From Polytrichum commune (taxonomy: Eukaryota; Streptophyta; Polytrichopsida; Polytrichales; Polytrichaceae): a stretch of DNA of 64,000 nt. The notes under the pieces are model-generated. The model did not search any database, had not been told where the DNA came from, and worked only from the letters and a program-made list of their open reading frames with translations. The first letter of the stretch is position 1. The number at the start of each line of letters is the position of its first letter. Both the position numbers and the translations under genes were made by a program. This document shows, piece by piece, positions 45,989 through 57,420 of the stretch. The stretch lies in assembly GCA_950295325.1 (NCBI GenBank), contig OX485803.1:3534001-3598000 (forward strand), given 5' to 3'.

Positions 45989-46282
45989 TCATTCTAGTTT
46001 GCACCTTCCTAGTAACTTAGAAGATGTAGTCAATCAATGATACCTACTAACAAGGTAATAATTATGTGCTCCTTTGAACTAGCTAGCACAACCATCTAAC
46101 CACATGGTATGTTTGGTTATGTGTTCATTCTTGGATAAGATATAATCCCAATGAAGTTTGAGGCAATGTGGGATAAGTAAATTATCATGTTTTCTATCAT
46201 CACTAATGTAGTGATGATATTATGTGTTAAGGTGTTTGCTATTATGATCAAAATCAAGGATGCAATGATTATTGATATGTAT
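44575..46282. other. Intergenic, no gene supported
   Basis: Contains an AAT microsatellite at 45952-45988 (about 12 units). Short frames near 45258-45945 have no recognised domain. Confidence 0.45.
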
Positions 46283-46553
46283 TGAAAGTCAATAGGATTA
46301 GAGATGAGATCACAAAAACATATACACATACACAAAGACATATGAACAATGTTTTGGAGTGAGGTGGTCTCATGCTCTCATTGCTTTGTCTTTTATTATT
46401 TTTCTTCTTTTCATTGGTTTATACAAACAATATGGGATAACTTTTATCCCTCTTCAAACTAGCGTTGTAGCCTTATTCTAATCTTATTGTTATGCATGCC
46501 CCTTCCATTACATTTCTATTAACTACAAGCATTCTAATGCTCTACCTTCTAAA
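46283..46553 (-). repeat. 3' LTR of the decayed copia element
   Basis: Follows the copia pol on the minus strand and is 271 bp, against 272 bp for the homologous segment 19394-19665. The first bases read TTTAGAAGG where the other copy has TGTAGGAGG, so the TG tip has mutated. The low-coordinate end near ACTTTCA is uncertain by a few bases. Confidence 0.75.
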
Positions 46554-46599
46554 CTTCTACTTTGCAAGTAATCAAAGGCTTCTAGCCCATTGCCTTTGT

Positions 46600-48340
46600 T
46601 AATGCTCGATGCCTATCCTTTGCAAGTGGTTTGGTTAGCATGTCCACTATCATAGCCTTCGTTGGACAATACTTCAAATATATCTCTTGGTTTTTTAGTT
46701 TTTTTTTAATGAACTAATGTTTTACATCGATATGTTTGGTGCAAGAATGGTATGTATGATTCTTTGCAAGTGCTATGCATCATTGGTTGTCACACATGAT
46801 AGATGTCGGTCCTTCTTGCACATATCCCACATCTACCTAAAGTTGCCTAAGCCAAACCGCTTCCTTCGTGCAATGACTAGTGACCATGTACTCCACCTCT
46901 GTTGTAGACAATGTAGTGGTTGGTTGTTTCTTGCATTTCCACAAAATGACTCCAACGCCAGTAAAAAAAACACGTACCTTGTAGTGGATTACTGGTCGTT
47001 TGCATCTCACAGCGAATCCGCATCGCAAATTCCTCTCAATACAATATCCTTGCCTCTGAGGCATAATTTGAAGTTCAAGGTGCCCTTCAAATATCTCATG
47101 ATGCGTTTCACAGCCATCCAATATGATGGATTGGCCTTCAACATGAATTGGCTCACCGTACTCACTGCAAATGCAATATCAACCCTCATGGCCATCATTT
47201 CATGTATGAGAGATCCTACCTATGTCTTGTATGGAACATCTTTCATTTCCCTTTGTACATTCTCAAATTTCTCATCCAAAAGTTTTAGCAATTTTGAATT
47301 CGCATCGAACGGAGTTCCGACCAATTTTCATTTTTTTCATGTTGAAACACTTGAGGACCTTCTTGATGTAGTTCCTTTGGTTTATGGTGATGATACGGGC
47401 TTCTCTATTGCTCTCAAATTCCACTCCTAGATAATAATGTACTTCTCTGAGATCGCTCATCTTAAATTCCTCCTTGAGCTCTGATTTGAGCCACGTCAAT
47501 TGGGTTACATTACTTGCCAATATGATCAAATCGTTCATGTAGAAGATTGCCACCAACAAATACTCACCCATTTGTTTGACATATAACGAATAATTGGCTT
47601 GGCTCCTATAAAAACCCTCGTTGATGAAGAACGAGTTGATACAGTGGTACCACGCCCTCGGCGATTGCTTGAGCCCATACAAAGTTTTTTTGAGTTTGCA
47701 TACAAGGTGTTTATTCCCCTCTTGTACGAACCCTCCAGTTGATCCATGTAGATCTTCACTTCGAATATTTCAATTAAAAAACGCTATCTTTACATTCATT
47801 TGGTGGATCTCCCAATCCATGGCCGTTCCTATTGCGAGAATGTACCTAATGGTGATAAATTTGGCCATGGGGGAAAAAGTCTCGTTGAAATCCACTCCGG
47901 CCATTTAAGAATATCCCTTTGGTACTAACCGCACATAACGGTTTCTCCCAATGCCTCATTCTTGGTTCAAAACACTCATTTGCACCCTACACTCTTGCGA
48001 TCCTTTGGAAGGTTTGTCAATTCCCACGCACCGTCGGCCGTGAGCGAGTTGTACTCCTCTTGCATTGCGGCGTCTCACTTGCTCGCATCCTTCATGAATA
48101 CCACATCTTTATTTTTTATAATTTTTTTAGTTGCAAACACATTAGCCCATTGGCCTTAATCCCTTCACAATAACCCAAAAACAAACATTTCATGTTTTTT
48201 ACATCAAGTTTATCCCTCTTTTCATCCATCACCCTTGCGTAGGCAACGCATCTGAACACATGCATGTGTGGAATGTAAGGCCTTCCTCCCACTCCACACT
48301 TCCTTAAGCGTGATGGAGTCCACTGCCCTCGTTGGACATG
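46600..48340 (-). pseudogene. Ty1/copia polyprotein remnant
   Basis: Read from high to low coordinates. An integrase C-terminal segment with P-H-M-H-V-F and F-L-G-Y-C-E-G comes near 48170-48270. Reverse transcriptase follows: F-N-E-T-F-S-P-M-A-K near 47890, M-Y-G-L-K-Q-S-P-R-A-W from 47682, then F-Y-M-N-D-L near 47545, where copia enzymes have Y-V-D-D. RNase H comes next (S-T-T-E-V-E-Y-M near 46900) and then the closing D-M-L-T-K-P-L near 46640. Integrase before RT identifies Ty1/copia. The stretch between F-L-G-Y and the RT is much shorter than normal, so an internal deletion is likely. Stops and shifts divide it into at least four frames. The 5' half of the element is missing. Confidence 0.88.
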
Positions 48341-48356
48341 TTATGTTGAAGCAAGT

Positions 48357-48450
48357 CTTCAAGTAAACTAGCAAGAACCATGTCTTGAAGTAAACCAACA
48401 AGAGTCATGTCCTGAAGTAAACCAGCAAGAATCATGTTATGAAGTAAGCT
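48357..48450. repeat. 27-bp tandem repeat, about 3.5 units
   Basis: Units contain GAAGTAAACCAGCAAGA and CATGTCTT/CATGTCCT, with a few substitutions each. It lies directly beyond the 5' break of the copia remnant. Confidence 0.85.
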
Positions 48451-49676
48451 TAATCTGCTACTAAGTTCACATACCCTGGTCATTCAAGAATATGCAAGAT
48501 GAAGATGAAGACCAAAGACATTCTTACTTTGAAAAATGACACATACCCATGAACTAAAATTTTCTATCCAAGAATGACTCAATGCAATAAAGATATAGCG
48601 ATCAGGAAATGCTTGCTTGATCTTCTTCAATGTGATGTTGTGTATAAGCCTCCTTAAAATTTTAGATAATGTTTTTGTTCACCACTTGATTTGCAATAAG
48701 GCTTACCCTAGTCTCATCTATCCACCGCTTTTTGGTACCTTAAAGACAAGGCTATCCACAACCTAGGTTTATCTATACAAAACCATGGCAAGGGTTTGAC
48801 TTCAAATATGGGTTATTGCACAATGGGGAGAAGAGGATGAGAGCAACAACCGGCGACATCCAAGTGAGTGAATAGGGCATTGACGTCAAGAATATATATG
48901 TTTGTGTAGAGACTTGCAACCAATGTTGACAACATTGACAAGAAGTAGACGTGGAGAGAAAGAAGAGAGCTAGGGCAAGAATGAAGTGTGGAGGGGAGGC
49001 GTCACTAGACAAAAACCACGGTTCATGCTCTCGCCTGTTGGCTAGGAACATTTTAGATCCTCCAAGTCCATAAGTTCCAGCATATGAACCTCATGGCGGG
49101 ACCCTGGGGGCCCGCATAGATTTTGTATCAAAACGTCATTGTTTATTTATTTTGTTGAAGTGCTTATGTTGCAACTTGCGGACTGTGGTGTCTATGGTTG
49201 TGCCTGTAGATGTTGGCTAGAGGTCATTACCGATTGCATTTGTTAGATCACTTACTAACAAGAAGTTGATCTCACTCGGCAAGAAGTACTTCTCCATCTT
49301 GTCCCATAACCTAATGTACTATCTAGCAATTCCAGTAGCTCTTCAGTCCCAAATTGAAAACGAGCAAAATGACAAAGTCCACACATTGGAACAAGCTCCA
49401 GCATGTAGCGGTCGATGCGATGGTTGAGTATGCATTTGCGCTAGTTAAGGCAAGGCCAAGATGCCCAAAGAAAGCCAAGGCCCCGACAATGTCCTCCCAA
49501 AAATTTGTACTTACCTATTTCTCTAAAATCGATCTAAAAAATGAGCACGATATCCCTAAAAATGACTAATTGCGTCACCATTAAGAAAAAATTAATAAGA
49601 ATGTCCATGTGTAGCTCATGATGTGAGCAGTCGATTGCCACCTTTGTAGAAAGAATTGGAGTTATATTGACGGTGC
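48451..49676. other. No recognised gene
   Basis: A minus-strand frame around 48560-48720 has protein-like composition with no family that I recognise. At 49092-49112 CATGGCGGGACCCTGG is an inverted partner of text at 52755-52772, just outside the far side of the Mutator-type element. Confidence 0.4.
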
Positions 49677-49685
49677 TACAAAGTT

Positions 49686-50493
49686 GGATCTCTGTATTTT
49701 AGTGCTACGAGCGTTTGAAGGACGCCTCCCGCGGGCAACGTTCATGCTCGGGCAGCCTGTTCCTGTCCTCCCGTCCCGACCCGTCCTCCCGACCTGACCC
49801 GTCTTACCTGCCCGACTTGGCCTTCCTGCCCGTGTCCTCCATCCTGCCCGACGCGGCCTTCCGCTTGTCCAGTTGTTCACGCGTCTGTCCATCCGTCCAT
49901 CCGGCCGTTCATCCGTCATATCCGTTTCCACCACTACCCCACACCGAACCCGAGCTCCGTCATTCTTCCTTGTTCACGCCACAAGACAGCTCCGGAGCGA
50001 GTGAGGAAATTGGGGAAAGGTTGTTGCATTGCTAGTTTAGGATTTGGAAGAGTTGTAACTTTTATCGATGTTGTCGTAGTCGCCCGCCATGGAGGTGGAC
50101 ATTGTAGATCTGGGAGGGAAATGTGTCTCTTATGAAGAAGAGTTTGATTTTATAATAGAAGAGGCCACGGAAGATCTACAGGACGGACATGGTTTAGTTT
50201 CAGATTTGGAAATTCTTCCGTCATTCTTCTGTCATTCTTCCTTGCTCACGCCACTGGACAGCTTCGGAGCGAGTGAGGAAGCTGGGGAAAGGCTGTTGCA
50301 TTGCTAGTTTAGGATTTGGAAGAGTTGTAACTTTGATCGACGTTGTCCTAGTCGATCGCCATGGAGGTGGACATTGTGGATCTGGGATGGAAATGTGTCT
50401 CTTTCGAAGAAGGATTTAATGTTGTCATAGAGGAGGCCACGGAAGATCTACATGATGGACAAGGTTTAGTTTCAAATCTGGAAATTCCTGCAG
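49686..50493. repeat. Left TIR of the Mutator-type element
   Basis: Matches the inverse of 51911-52713 along its whole length with scattered substitutions and small indels. The first 250 bp are GC-rich; the remainder covers two gene-fragment units. Confidence 0.88.
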
Positions 50494-50765
50494 GTAATTC
50501 TTTTGTCATTCTTCTTTGCTCACGCCACTGGACAATTTCTAAACGAATAAGGAAGTTGGGGACATGCTGTTGCATTGCTAGTTTAGGATTTGGAAGAGTT
50601 GTAACTTTGATCGACGTTGTCCTAGTCAATCGCCATGGAGGTGGGCATTATGGATCTAGGAGGGAAATGTGTCTCTTTCGAATAAGGATTTGATTTTGTC
50701 ATAGAGGAGGTTACGGAAGATCTACAGGACGGACATGGTTTAGTTTCAGATCTGAAAATTCCTGC
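50035..50765 (+). repeat. Tandem gene-fragment units (three) in the Mutator-type element
   Basis: ATG-started coding-like units begin at 50089, 50361 and 50636, spaced 272 and 275 bp. Each reads M-E-V-D-I-V-D-L-G-G-K-C-V, then an acidic stretch (E-E-A-T-E-D-L-Q-D-G), then V-S-D-L-E-I, followed by a shared non-coding part with TTGCATTGCTAGTTTAGGAT. The third unit has a premature stop and M-G instead of M-D. The protein family is not recognised; an N-terminal exon of a plant gene or of a transposase-associated gene is possible. A further plus-strand frame 50770-51009 follows the third unit and is also unrecognised. Confidence 0.7.
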
Positions 50766-51740
50766 CAGGATGGACGATTATGAGGACAGGCGATTGTACC
50801 TGCTAGTTTCCGATCTGGAAGTTATGAGGACATGCAATGGGTTTGAGGTCATGCAGGCTGAGGCCTCGTCCTTGATGAGAGCTTGTTTCTGGAACGCCTG
50901 CTTGGATATGTTGGCTATGGACAAAGATGATGATCTTCGTGTCCTGTGGTTGGACGCGTCAAAGGACACAAATTTTGGTGGTGGAAGGCGAGTGCAATGC
51001 AATCGTTGATAACGTTGTGGAGTTTAATGCTATTTCTTAGAATAGTGGTGTGGGATGTTACAATAAGACAAGGTAGAACCAATGTAAGGTTGAATCATAA
51101 TAGGACACAATTATGATAGGTGAGAACCATTACATGTCCACTTTGGACACATGAGTATTGATACATTGGCCCTATCCATTTTCAATAAAGTGTCATTGTT
51201 TGTTGGATTTTCAATGTAAGTGAAACTTCGGCAATTGGGAATTTTCGGAAAACAAACAATTTAGTAAAATATGACAAGACATGTACAACATTGGTGTCAT
51301 GGAAAGACTTTATGCCTTCCTCATTAAATTCAGTAACATTGTAATATATCCTATCAATGTCATATATCAATCTATGCAACATCCATTGTTTTCAGTGTTG
51401 TCCTAACATAATCTAAACTCCCATGACAGGCTTGTCCAACCTTGTTGAAATGGTTAATTTTATGGTATTGAATTTCACATAAAGTGTTATCCATATACAG
51501 TTGCTTCGCCACAAAATTGCATTAGCATCTTCGCTTAGAGGTTAGACTGGCTTACAATCTACTTGCCCTCCTCTGCTTTGTCTGTCCTATTGGAAGTGGT
51601 TGCTTTGTAAGACTTTTAAGACAACTTGTATCAGAGTCAGAGGTTGTAAAAACAACAGGACAACTAAATGTGGAACAAAAGCTGTCTTTGTACTATTTTA
51701 TTTTTCCACTGTCCTAGCATCTAGGGTTGATCCTACCCCG

Positions 51741-52049
51741 TCATTGGTTGATTTTCTCCTCCCAAGAAATGTTTGTCCTATCAAAGGGCCCAGGGGGTGG
51801 GATCTGCAACCTCGCCCGCACATTTTCAAGAGTTACATCCCGCACCCTAAGCCTTTCTTGTGCACCAGCTTTCAAGCACGTATTGGTGTCCTTGTGGACG
51901 ATTGTACCTGCAAGAATTTCCAGATCTGAAACTAAACCCTGTCCGTCCTGTAGATCTTCCGTGGCCTCCTTTATGACAAAATTAAATCCTTCTTCAAAAG
52001 AGACATATTTCCATCCCAGATCCACAATATCCACCTCCATGGCGATCAA
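51741..52049 (-). CDS. Hypothetical chimeric ORF in the Mutator-type element
   Basis: This is 102 codons on the minus strand. The first half is one more copy of the M-E-V-D-I-V-D-L-G unit, lying in the right TIR. After residue 50 the frame leaves the TIR and runs into unique interior sequence with R-L-R-V-R-D-V-T-L-E-N-V-R-A-R-L and P-P-P-G-P-F-D-R-T. The TIR edge therefore coincides with a fusion of two coding-like segments. This is what gene capture by a Pack-MULE would give. I do not recognise either half, and expression is unknown. Confidence 0.4.
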   Translation of the reverse strand: MIAMEVDIVDLGWKYVSFEEGFNFVIKEATEDLQDGQGLVSDLEILAGTIVHKDTNTCLKAGAQERLRVRDVTLENVRARLQIPPPGPFDRTNISWEEKINQ

Positions 52050-52713
52050 CTAGGACAAGGTCGATCAAAGTTACAACTCTTCCAAATCCTAAACTAGCAA
52101 TGCAACAACCTTTCCTCAGCTTCCTCACTCGCTCCGAAGCTGTCCAGTAGCGTGAGCAAGGAAGAATGACAAAAGAATGATGGAAGAATTTCCAAATCTG
52201 AAACTAAACCATGTCCATCCTGTAGATCTTCCGTGGCCTCCTCTATTACAAAATCAAACTCTTCTTCAAAAGAGACACATTTCCCTCCCAGATCCACAAT
52301 GTCCACCTCCATGGCGGGCGACTACGACAACATCGATAAAAGTTACAACTCTTCCAAATCCTAAACTAGCAATGCAACAACCTTTCCCCAATTTCCTCAC
52401 TCGCTCCGGAGCTGTCTAGTGGTGTGAACAAGGAAGAATGACGGAGCTCAGATTCGGTGTGGGGTAGTGGTGGAGACGGATATGACGGATGAACGGCCGG
52501 ATGGACGGATGGACAGCTGGACAGGCGGAAGGACGCGTCGGGCAGGATGGAGGACACGGGCAGGTAGGCCAAGTCGGGCAGGTAAGACGGGTCAGGTCGG
52601 GAGGACGGGTCGGGACGGGTCGGGACGGGAGGACAAGAACGGGCTGCCCGAGCATGAATGTTGCCCGCGGGAGGCGTCCTTCAAACGCTCGTAGCACCAA
52701 AATACAGAGATCC
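51911..52713. repeat. Right TIR of the Mutator-type element
   Basis: Inverse of the left TIR. It carries two minus-strand copies of the gene-fragment unit (starts at 52312 and about 52040) and ends CAGAGATCC before the target duplication. Confidence 0.88.
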
Positions 52714-52722
52714 TACAAAGTT

Positions 52723-54470
52723 TACGTGAGAGCCAACAACTGATGGAACCCTGAGGTCCCGCCATATGGTTCATATATATATGAAGATGTGGTTGCATAA
52801 ATTAGGATCCAAATCCATGAGATTTTAATATACGAGGACTTCAAGATGTACATGAACAACATATCTACATTGGATTGCAAAAGGAACAAAAATGTTCCAC
52901 TTTAAACAATCCTGATGGATGTAGCTGAAACTCTTGTACGTGCTTGACGTTTGTTGTTCCTCAAAAACAAAACTGTGTTTGTTTTGGAAATTGTGAATGT
53001 TAGAACATGTTGTCATATTGGCCTATGTCATGTATGAGTTTCAACCAATATCATTCTCATTAGAAATTCCTTTTCATTCCTGAAAAATGCAACATGTTCC
53101 GAGACAAAGTCCTGATGCAATTTTCATGGCTCATAATGTAAAGGAATCCTCAAAATTTATGAGTGTACAATGAGAGTGACCTAAACCATGTAAAATATAT
53201 AAACCACGTGCTTAAAGTTCTCTTGCAAATTTTGCATCCCAATCTTGGGGCATTGTGACACACCTTTTGAGTACCTTAACCATGCATGGACCCAAAATGT
53301 TCTTGTATACTTATGTATCTCCAATATGTATACAAAATGGCACTTTACATTGAAATAGTTCAATTAATTGGAGAACCCTGATAGTACGGCATTTGAGGTC
53401 AAAATGTCATATTGGCAAGAATACAACATTCAAAAAGTACGATGTTTTCTTGCGCAACCAAACATGTCTTAATAAAGAGGGAGAACAATAACCATTCTCG
53501 TACTTTTTGGAGCCATATGAATATCTTGTTCATTATTGAAGTGAAGATTCTCGTGCTCGTTAAGTGGTCACATATGTCCCAAAGCATGTTGTCTATTGAG
53601 CCTAGAATAGTTGGCACATTTTGAACACGTAATCCAATCTCTTTTAACACGTGCCTTTTTGGTGCCAGTTTTTAGACCCAACCTAACCACATACCACTCA
53701 AATAAAGGTGTCCAAATTGATTTAGGCATGTCTACCTTATATATTGTGAAAGCCATAGTCTTCAGTGAGTGAAGGCCCATGTTTCATGAAGTTTCGTTTA
53801 CTTGTTTCCAAAGCCCCTAGAAGTAATCTCCAACCGACATAAAATATCATGCAACAAGTATAGTGTGAATGATGATCTTTGGAATTGAGTTTATAAAAAT
53901 ATCAAAAGTAATATAGGATGCTCATGAGGTATTACGAGAATATACTCAATACGTCAATCTAATAATAGTAGATACACTCAGTTCTTAACCTTCGAAGACC
54001 AAGGCAAACATTTTTGTCTAGGCAATCACCATCGTCCTACAATATCATCAAACACGTTTAAGATATAATCTTATGATTTTAGACACATGGGCAACTGAAA
54101 AATGTGTGTGAACCATCCTAACTCTACGAAGTTTCCATCCATATGGTCAGAGCTACCATAAGAGGTGCCGATTTTGTTTAATACGCTTCTGAATTAAATT
54201 AAACAAATTCAGACAATTCTTGACATGCTTTTGTTTTGACCTTTAAAGACTAAAGTGGCAGTTTGAGCAACATCTACCTTATTATGCTCTTGGTTTTATG
54301 CTAATTATATATAAATAAATAATTAGTGGGGATGCAAGTAACTTGTGAACCATGATAGGAGCTTCACAGCATGAGTTTATGTTGACATCAGAACCTGCAC
54401 AAGGGAACCTCTTTGAGCCGATTCCAACTTAAAAGTCAAGAGCACTTATCCTCGGCCCAAGCCTGGTTGT
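52723..54470. other. No gene supported
   Basis: Unassigned AT-rich sequence. The minus-strand frames at 53399-53780 look somewhat protein-like but show no known domain. Confidence 0.4.
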
Positions 54471-54518
54471 GTGTGTATATATGTGTGTATATATGTGTGT
54501 ATATATATATATATATCC
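54471..54518. repeat. TG/TA microsatellite
   Basis: Alternating TGTG and TATATA blocks ending in a run of about 8 AT units. Confidence 0.95.
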
Positions 54519-54861
54519 AACCTCAAGTTCAATGTGTTTCATGACATTTGTACCAACACACGGCCCAAAGCCTTTCCGAGCTTGTCATTAAGCCATTTGG
54601 CAACTTTAAACATAAGCTTTATGGAGGATGATTGTACATGAGACATGCGGACCGCAGCCATTGTAATTCGTGCGATTCGTTCTATTGAAAAATAAATGGC
54701 CTCCTCGTCCGAGCACTCATGGCCACAAAAGAATTGTTGATGGATTCGAGAGACATTTCTCGGGAAGGAAGCCCGGCGAGTTGCTTAATTTAGAAGGTGT
54801 GTACCCGATATAGCACCCACAGCCCCACTTTTGTCTATAGAGACCAAGTAATTACGACCGA

Positions 54862-55386
54862 ATTATGCCCCCCTCCCCACCTGACTTTAGCTAAGCCTAA
54901 AAGTTGGTTCTAAAAATACGGCCTTCACACCATCGACATTATCTACTGCCGAGCCTAGTTGGCAAATGATGTGGCATGGTTTACAAGTGGAGGTTTCAAG
55001 CACCGACCCTCCCATCGGTACCTAGACATGAGGCAAGAATGTAGGACCTTTAAAAGTGTCGCCTCCCGCCCTTGTGATTGGTTGCTTTTTAGTCTTAGCT
55101 ATGAGGACACGAGGAGCTCCATTAACAAAAACCGATGGTAAGATAGATGAGTAGTAAGGCATTTGGGGATGGGACAAAAACTATCCAACATGTCATTGCT
55201 TGGTAGATAAAACCATGAACATGTGTGAAAGCTACTTAACTAAAACCTACTAGAAAATCTCCAGAGCAAGTTCTTGTAAGTGCATTGGGACAGCTGAATG
55301 CCTCCCCTATAACCGAGGGAGCTTTACCCAGTTTTTAGAAAATACTTTGATTATTTGATAAAGTCAGGTGGGGAGGGGGCATAATG
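54862..55386. repeat. Inverted-repeat pair, possible MITE
   Basis: 54862-54890 (ATTATGCCCCCCTCCCCACC, then TGACTTTA) is repeated in inverse at 55359-55386 with one indel. The arms face each other over about 525 bp, as TIRs would. No TSD is visible, so the boundaries are provisional. Confidence 0.6.
54945..55141 (+). mobile_element. Possible tRNA-derived SINE
   Basis: GAGCCTAGTTGGC at 54951-54963 resembles an RNA polymerase III A box, and GGTTTCAAGCACC at 54992-55004 a B box, at tRNA-like spacing. The 3' end and TSD were not found. It lies between the arms of the inverted-repeat pair 54862-55386. Confidence 0.3.
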
Positions 55387-55399
55387 CCACCTAAAACTC

Positions 55400-56239
55400 T
55401 ACGGGAAGGAGGAGCCTTAAACATAGGTGCATGCTTGTACACAACAATTGAATCCTCCCAAGCGTCACCCACAACGGGCATGCACGCGCACACGAGTATT
55501 TGTGGTAAAATAAGCCCGAGGTCGTGAGTTCCAAGGCTTGACTTTATGCCTTCTTTAGCCACCTTTCTCTCCTCATCATTAGGTTGGAATAACGCTATGA
55601 AAAAAATAAAAAAAAATAAAATTGTTGGTGTTCTAGCACCAACATGAGTGTGAGCATGTTAATAGCTTTATATTTATGATGCAACCCCCCCCCCCTCCTC
55701 CCACCCTTTAAAAAAAAGGTTAAAAGCTCGTGGTACAATTTTGGTTGTTATAGAGGCTATAGGCAAACAACTGCAATACCTACCAATTACTACAGGTATT
55801 AAGCGGGTTCGACACAAATTAATTCAAAATTTGAGCAAAGTGTCATGTGTCATTGTACTATTAGTTATAGCTGCCACAAATTCCTATTTGTCACCTAAAA
55901 AAAACACATTTCAACACCAAAGTGCCGACCCTGCATATCACCTACGCTATGTCAATGAGCTTGGTGCAAGCGTGTGTAGACACCATTAGAGCGAATGCGT
56001 AAGGTAAGGTTTGAGTAAGGTATGCGGCCTATTGTGGGCACTTCCAAATCTATTGACAATTTTGGACAACAAATCGGAATTGTCTCCTTCAATTAGCATT
56101 TGCAAACAACAAAATTTGTCATTTTGAGTTATACATTTGGAGGTGAGATGCAAAAGTTATGAGAGGTCAAAGTTTCTCTTTAAGTGATCACATGGGCCCT
56201 CCCAATTGCGTTATATTCTAACTTAGTATGATCGTTATG
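55400..56239. other. No gene supported
   Basis: Includes a pyrimidine/C-run near 55685-55710. A plus-strand frame at 55741-55989 has no recognised similarity. Confidence 0.4.
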
Positions 56240-56252
56240 TATTGAGCACATA

Positions 56253-56331
56253 AGGCTTGGCCTAGGATGTTCTACGAACAGACACTTTATTCACTCCGGC
56301 CCCCTCCGGAGGCCGGAGTTCTTCTTCTTTT
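56253..56331 (+). mobile_element. 79-bp retroposed insert with 13-bp target duplication
   Basis: Perfect direct repeats TATTGAGCACATA at 56240-56252 and 56332-56344 bracket 79 bp. The insert starts AGGCTTGGCCTAGG and contains GTTCTACGAACA and the GC-rich dyad CTCCGGCC-CCCTCC-GGAGGCCGGAG. It ends in the T-rich TTCTTCTTCTTTT. Long TSD plus homopolymer-like tail indicates LINE-type retroposition of a small RNA-like sequence. A partial relative lies near 10605-10660. Confidence 0.75.
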
Positions 56332-57064
56332 TATTGAGCACATAGTCCAATCTCATTGTAATGTGTGTCTTTTTACTGTCCACTCTTAACGATGAGACTT
56401 GCCATATACCATTCAAATGGAGGTGACCAATATTGAAGAGTAATCACATAATTTCCGAATACATTATATAGATTTGTGACAAACATGTAGTATGTATGCA
56501 AGTGAGTTCTATTGAAAAAAAATTATAAATAATCAAGAGTTTCAATTTGTGGGACTGTTTACACTAAAGTGATTGGGAGCTCAAAGAGAGGAACCTTCTC
56601 ATTGAGAGGGAGCCTTATACACATGCTTGTTCACTCAAATCCACTTTATACTTGACCTTTTCACCATGCTTACAACCCTTAGGTGACACGCGCCATGTAG
56701 AATGACTACGACAATCAATTGATCAAAACCCTAAATTACCCTCTCTCAAGAAGAATGTCAACAATTTGAGCTCCCATTTTGTGGGCCCCAAGCCAATGAT
56801 CTTTTCAAGCATTCTTTGACTTGTCATGAATACTTCTTTGTTTCCCCCATGATATCTTACTATGAGCATGGCCACTTTCCACTTGCTCAAAGTATTTAGA
56901 GCTAGAATTTAGTCAAGCTCTCAATAGTTTGAGCTTTGGACGAAACCTCATCAACTCCAAGTGTTAACCTCCCAAAAATTACGAGTTCAAGCTCTATTGT
57001 AAGGAGGGACTTGTACTTGATTGCCTCAAATGCTCAAAACCGCGATGTTTTGCTCAATTCCCAT

Positions 57065-57420
57065 GCCATTAAGGTAGACGTGCCTAATTTGGTTGCTTCC
57101 CTTAATCAAACACCTTTTTTTTTATTGGTATATGTAATTTGATGTGGCTCCAAAAATGAATACCCATAAGACAAGTGTTTAAGAGAGATTGGACTGCGTG
57201 CTCAAAATTTGATAATCATTCTAAACATAATTATCAACATATATTAAGATCATTTAATGAACACGACAATCCTCACTTTGATAATAATATAGATTACGAG
57301 GAAAAGGGTACAACCTCAATTTGGATTTGCTAACCATCTTGTACTAATTGCATGCTTGCTATCGTAGGAGAAGTGGAGTAGTTGGAAAAACTAACCATTT
57401 AAGACCCATCTCCCTTAAAA
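57065..57420 (+). repeat. Dispersed repeat R2, copy 3
   Basis: GTAGACGTGCCTAATTTGG at 57073, GAGATTGGACTGCGTGCTC near 57187, GATTTGCTAACCATCTTGTA near 57325 and TTTAAGACCCATCTCCC near 57398 match copies 2 and 4 in order. Confidence 0.7.

Larger units (their letters stand above)
49686..52713. mobile_element. Mutator-type element with ~800-bp TIRs and gene-fragment repeats
   Basis: 3028 bp flanked by the perfect 9-bp duplication TACAAAGTT at 49677-49685 and 52714-52722. The tips are GGATCTCTGTATTTT in both directions. A 9-bp TSD with long TIRs is the hallmark of MULEs. Each TIR includes a GC-rich part (CCCGTCC/CGACC repeats) and two tandem units of a roughly 272-bp gene fragment; a third unit lies in the interior. 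No MURA transposase is visible, so the element is non-autonomous, of Pack-MULE or foldback type. Confidence 0.9.

Noticed and set aside
49662-50035. Long overlapping frames on both strands in the GC-rich TIR of the Mutator-type element
   Set aside because: They are proline-, arginine- and serine-rich translations of simple GC-rich repeats, and matching frames appear in the opposite TIR in several phases.
54992-55004. Functional tRNA gene at the A/B-box-like pair near 54951-55004
   Set aside because: No cloverleaf, acceptor stem pairing or anticodon arm could be drawn; at best a SINE.
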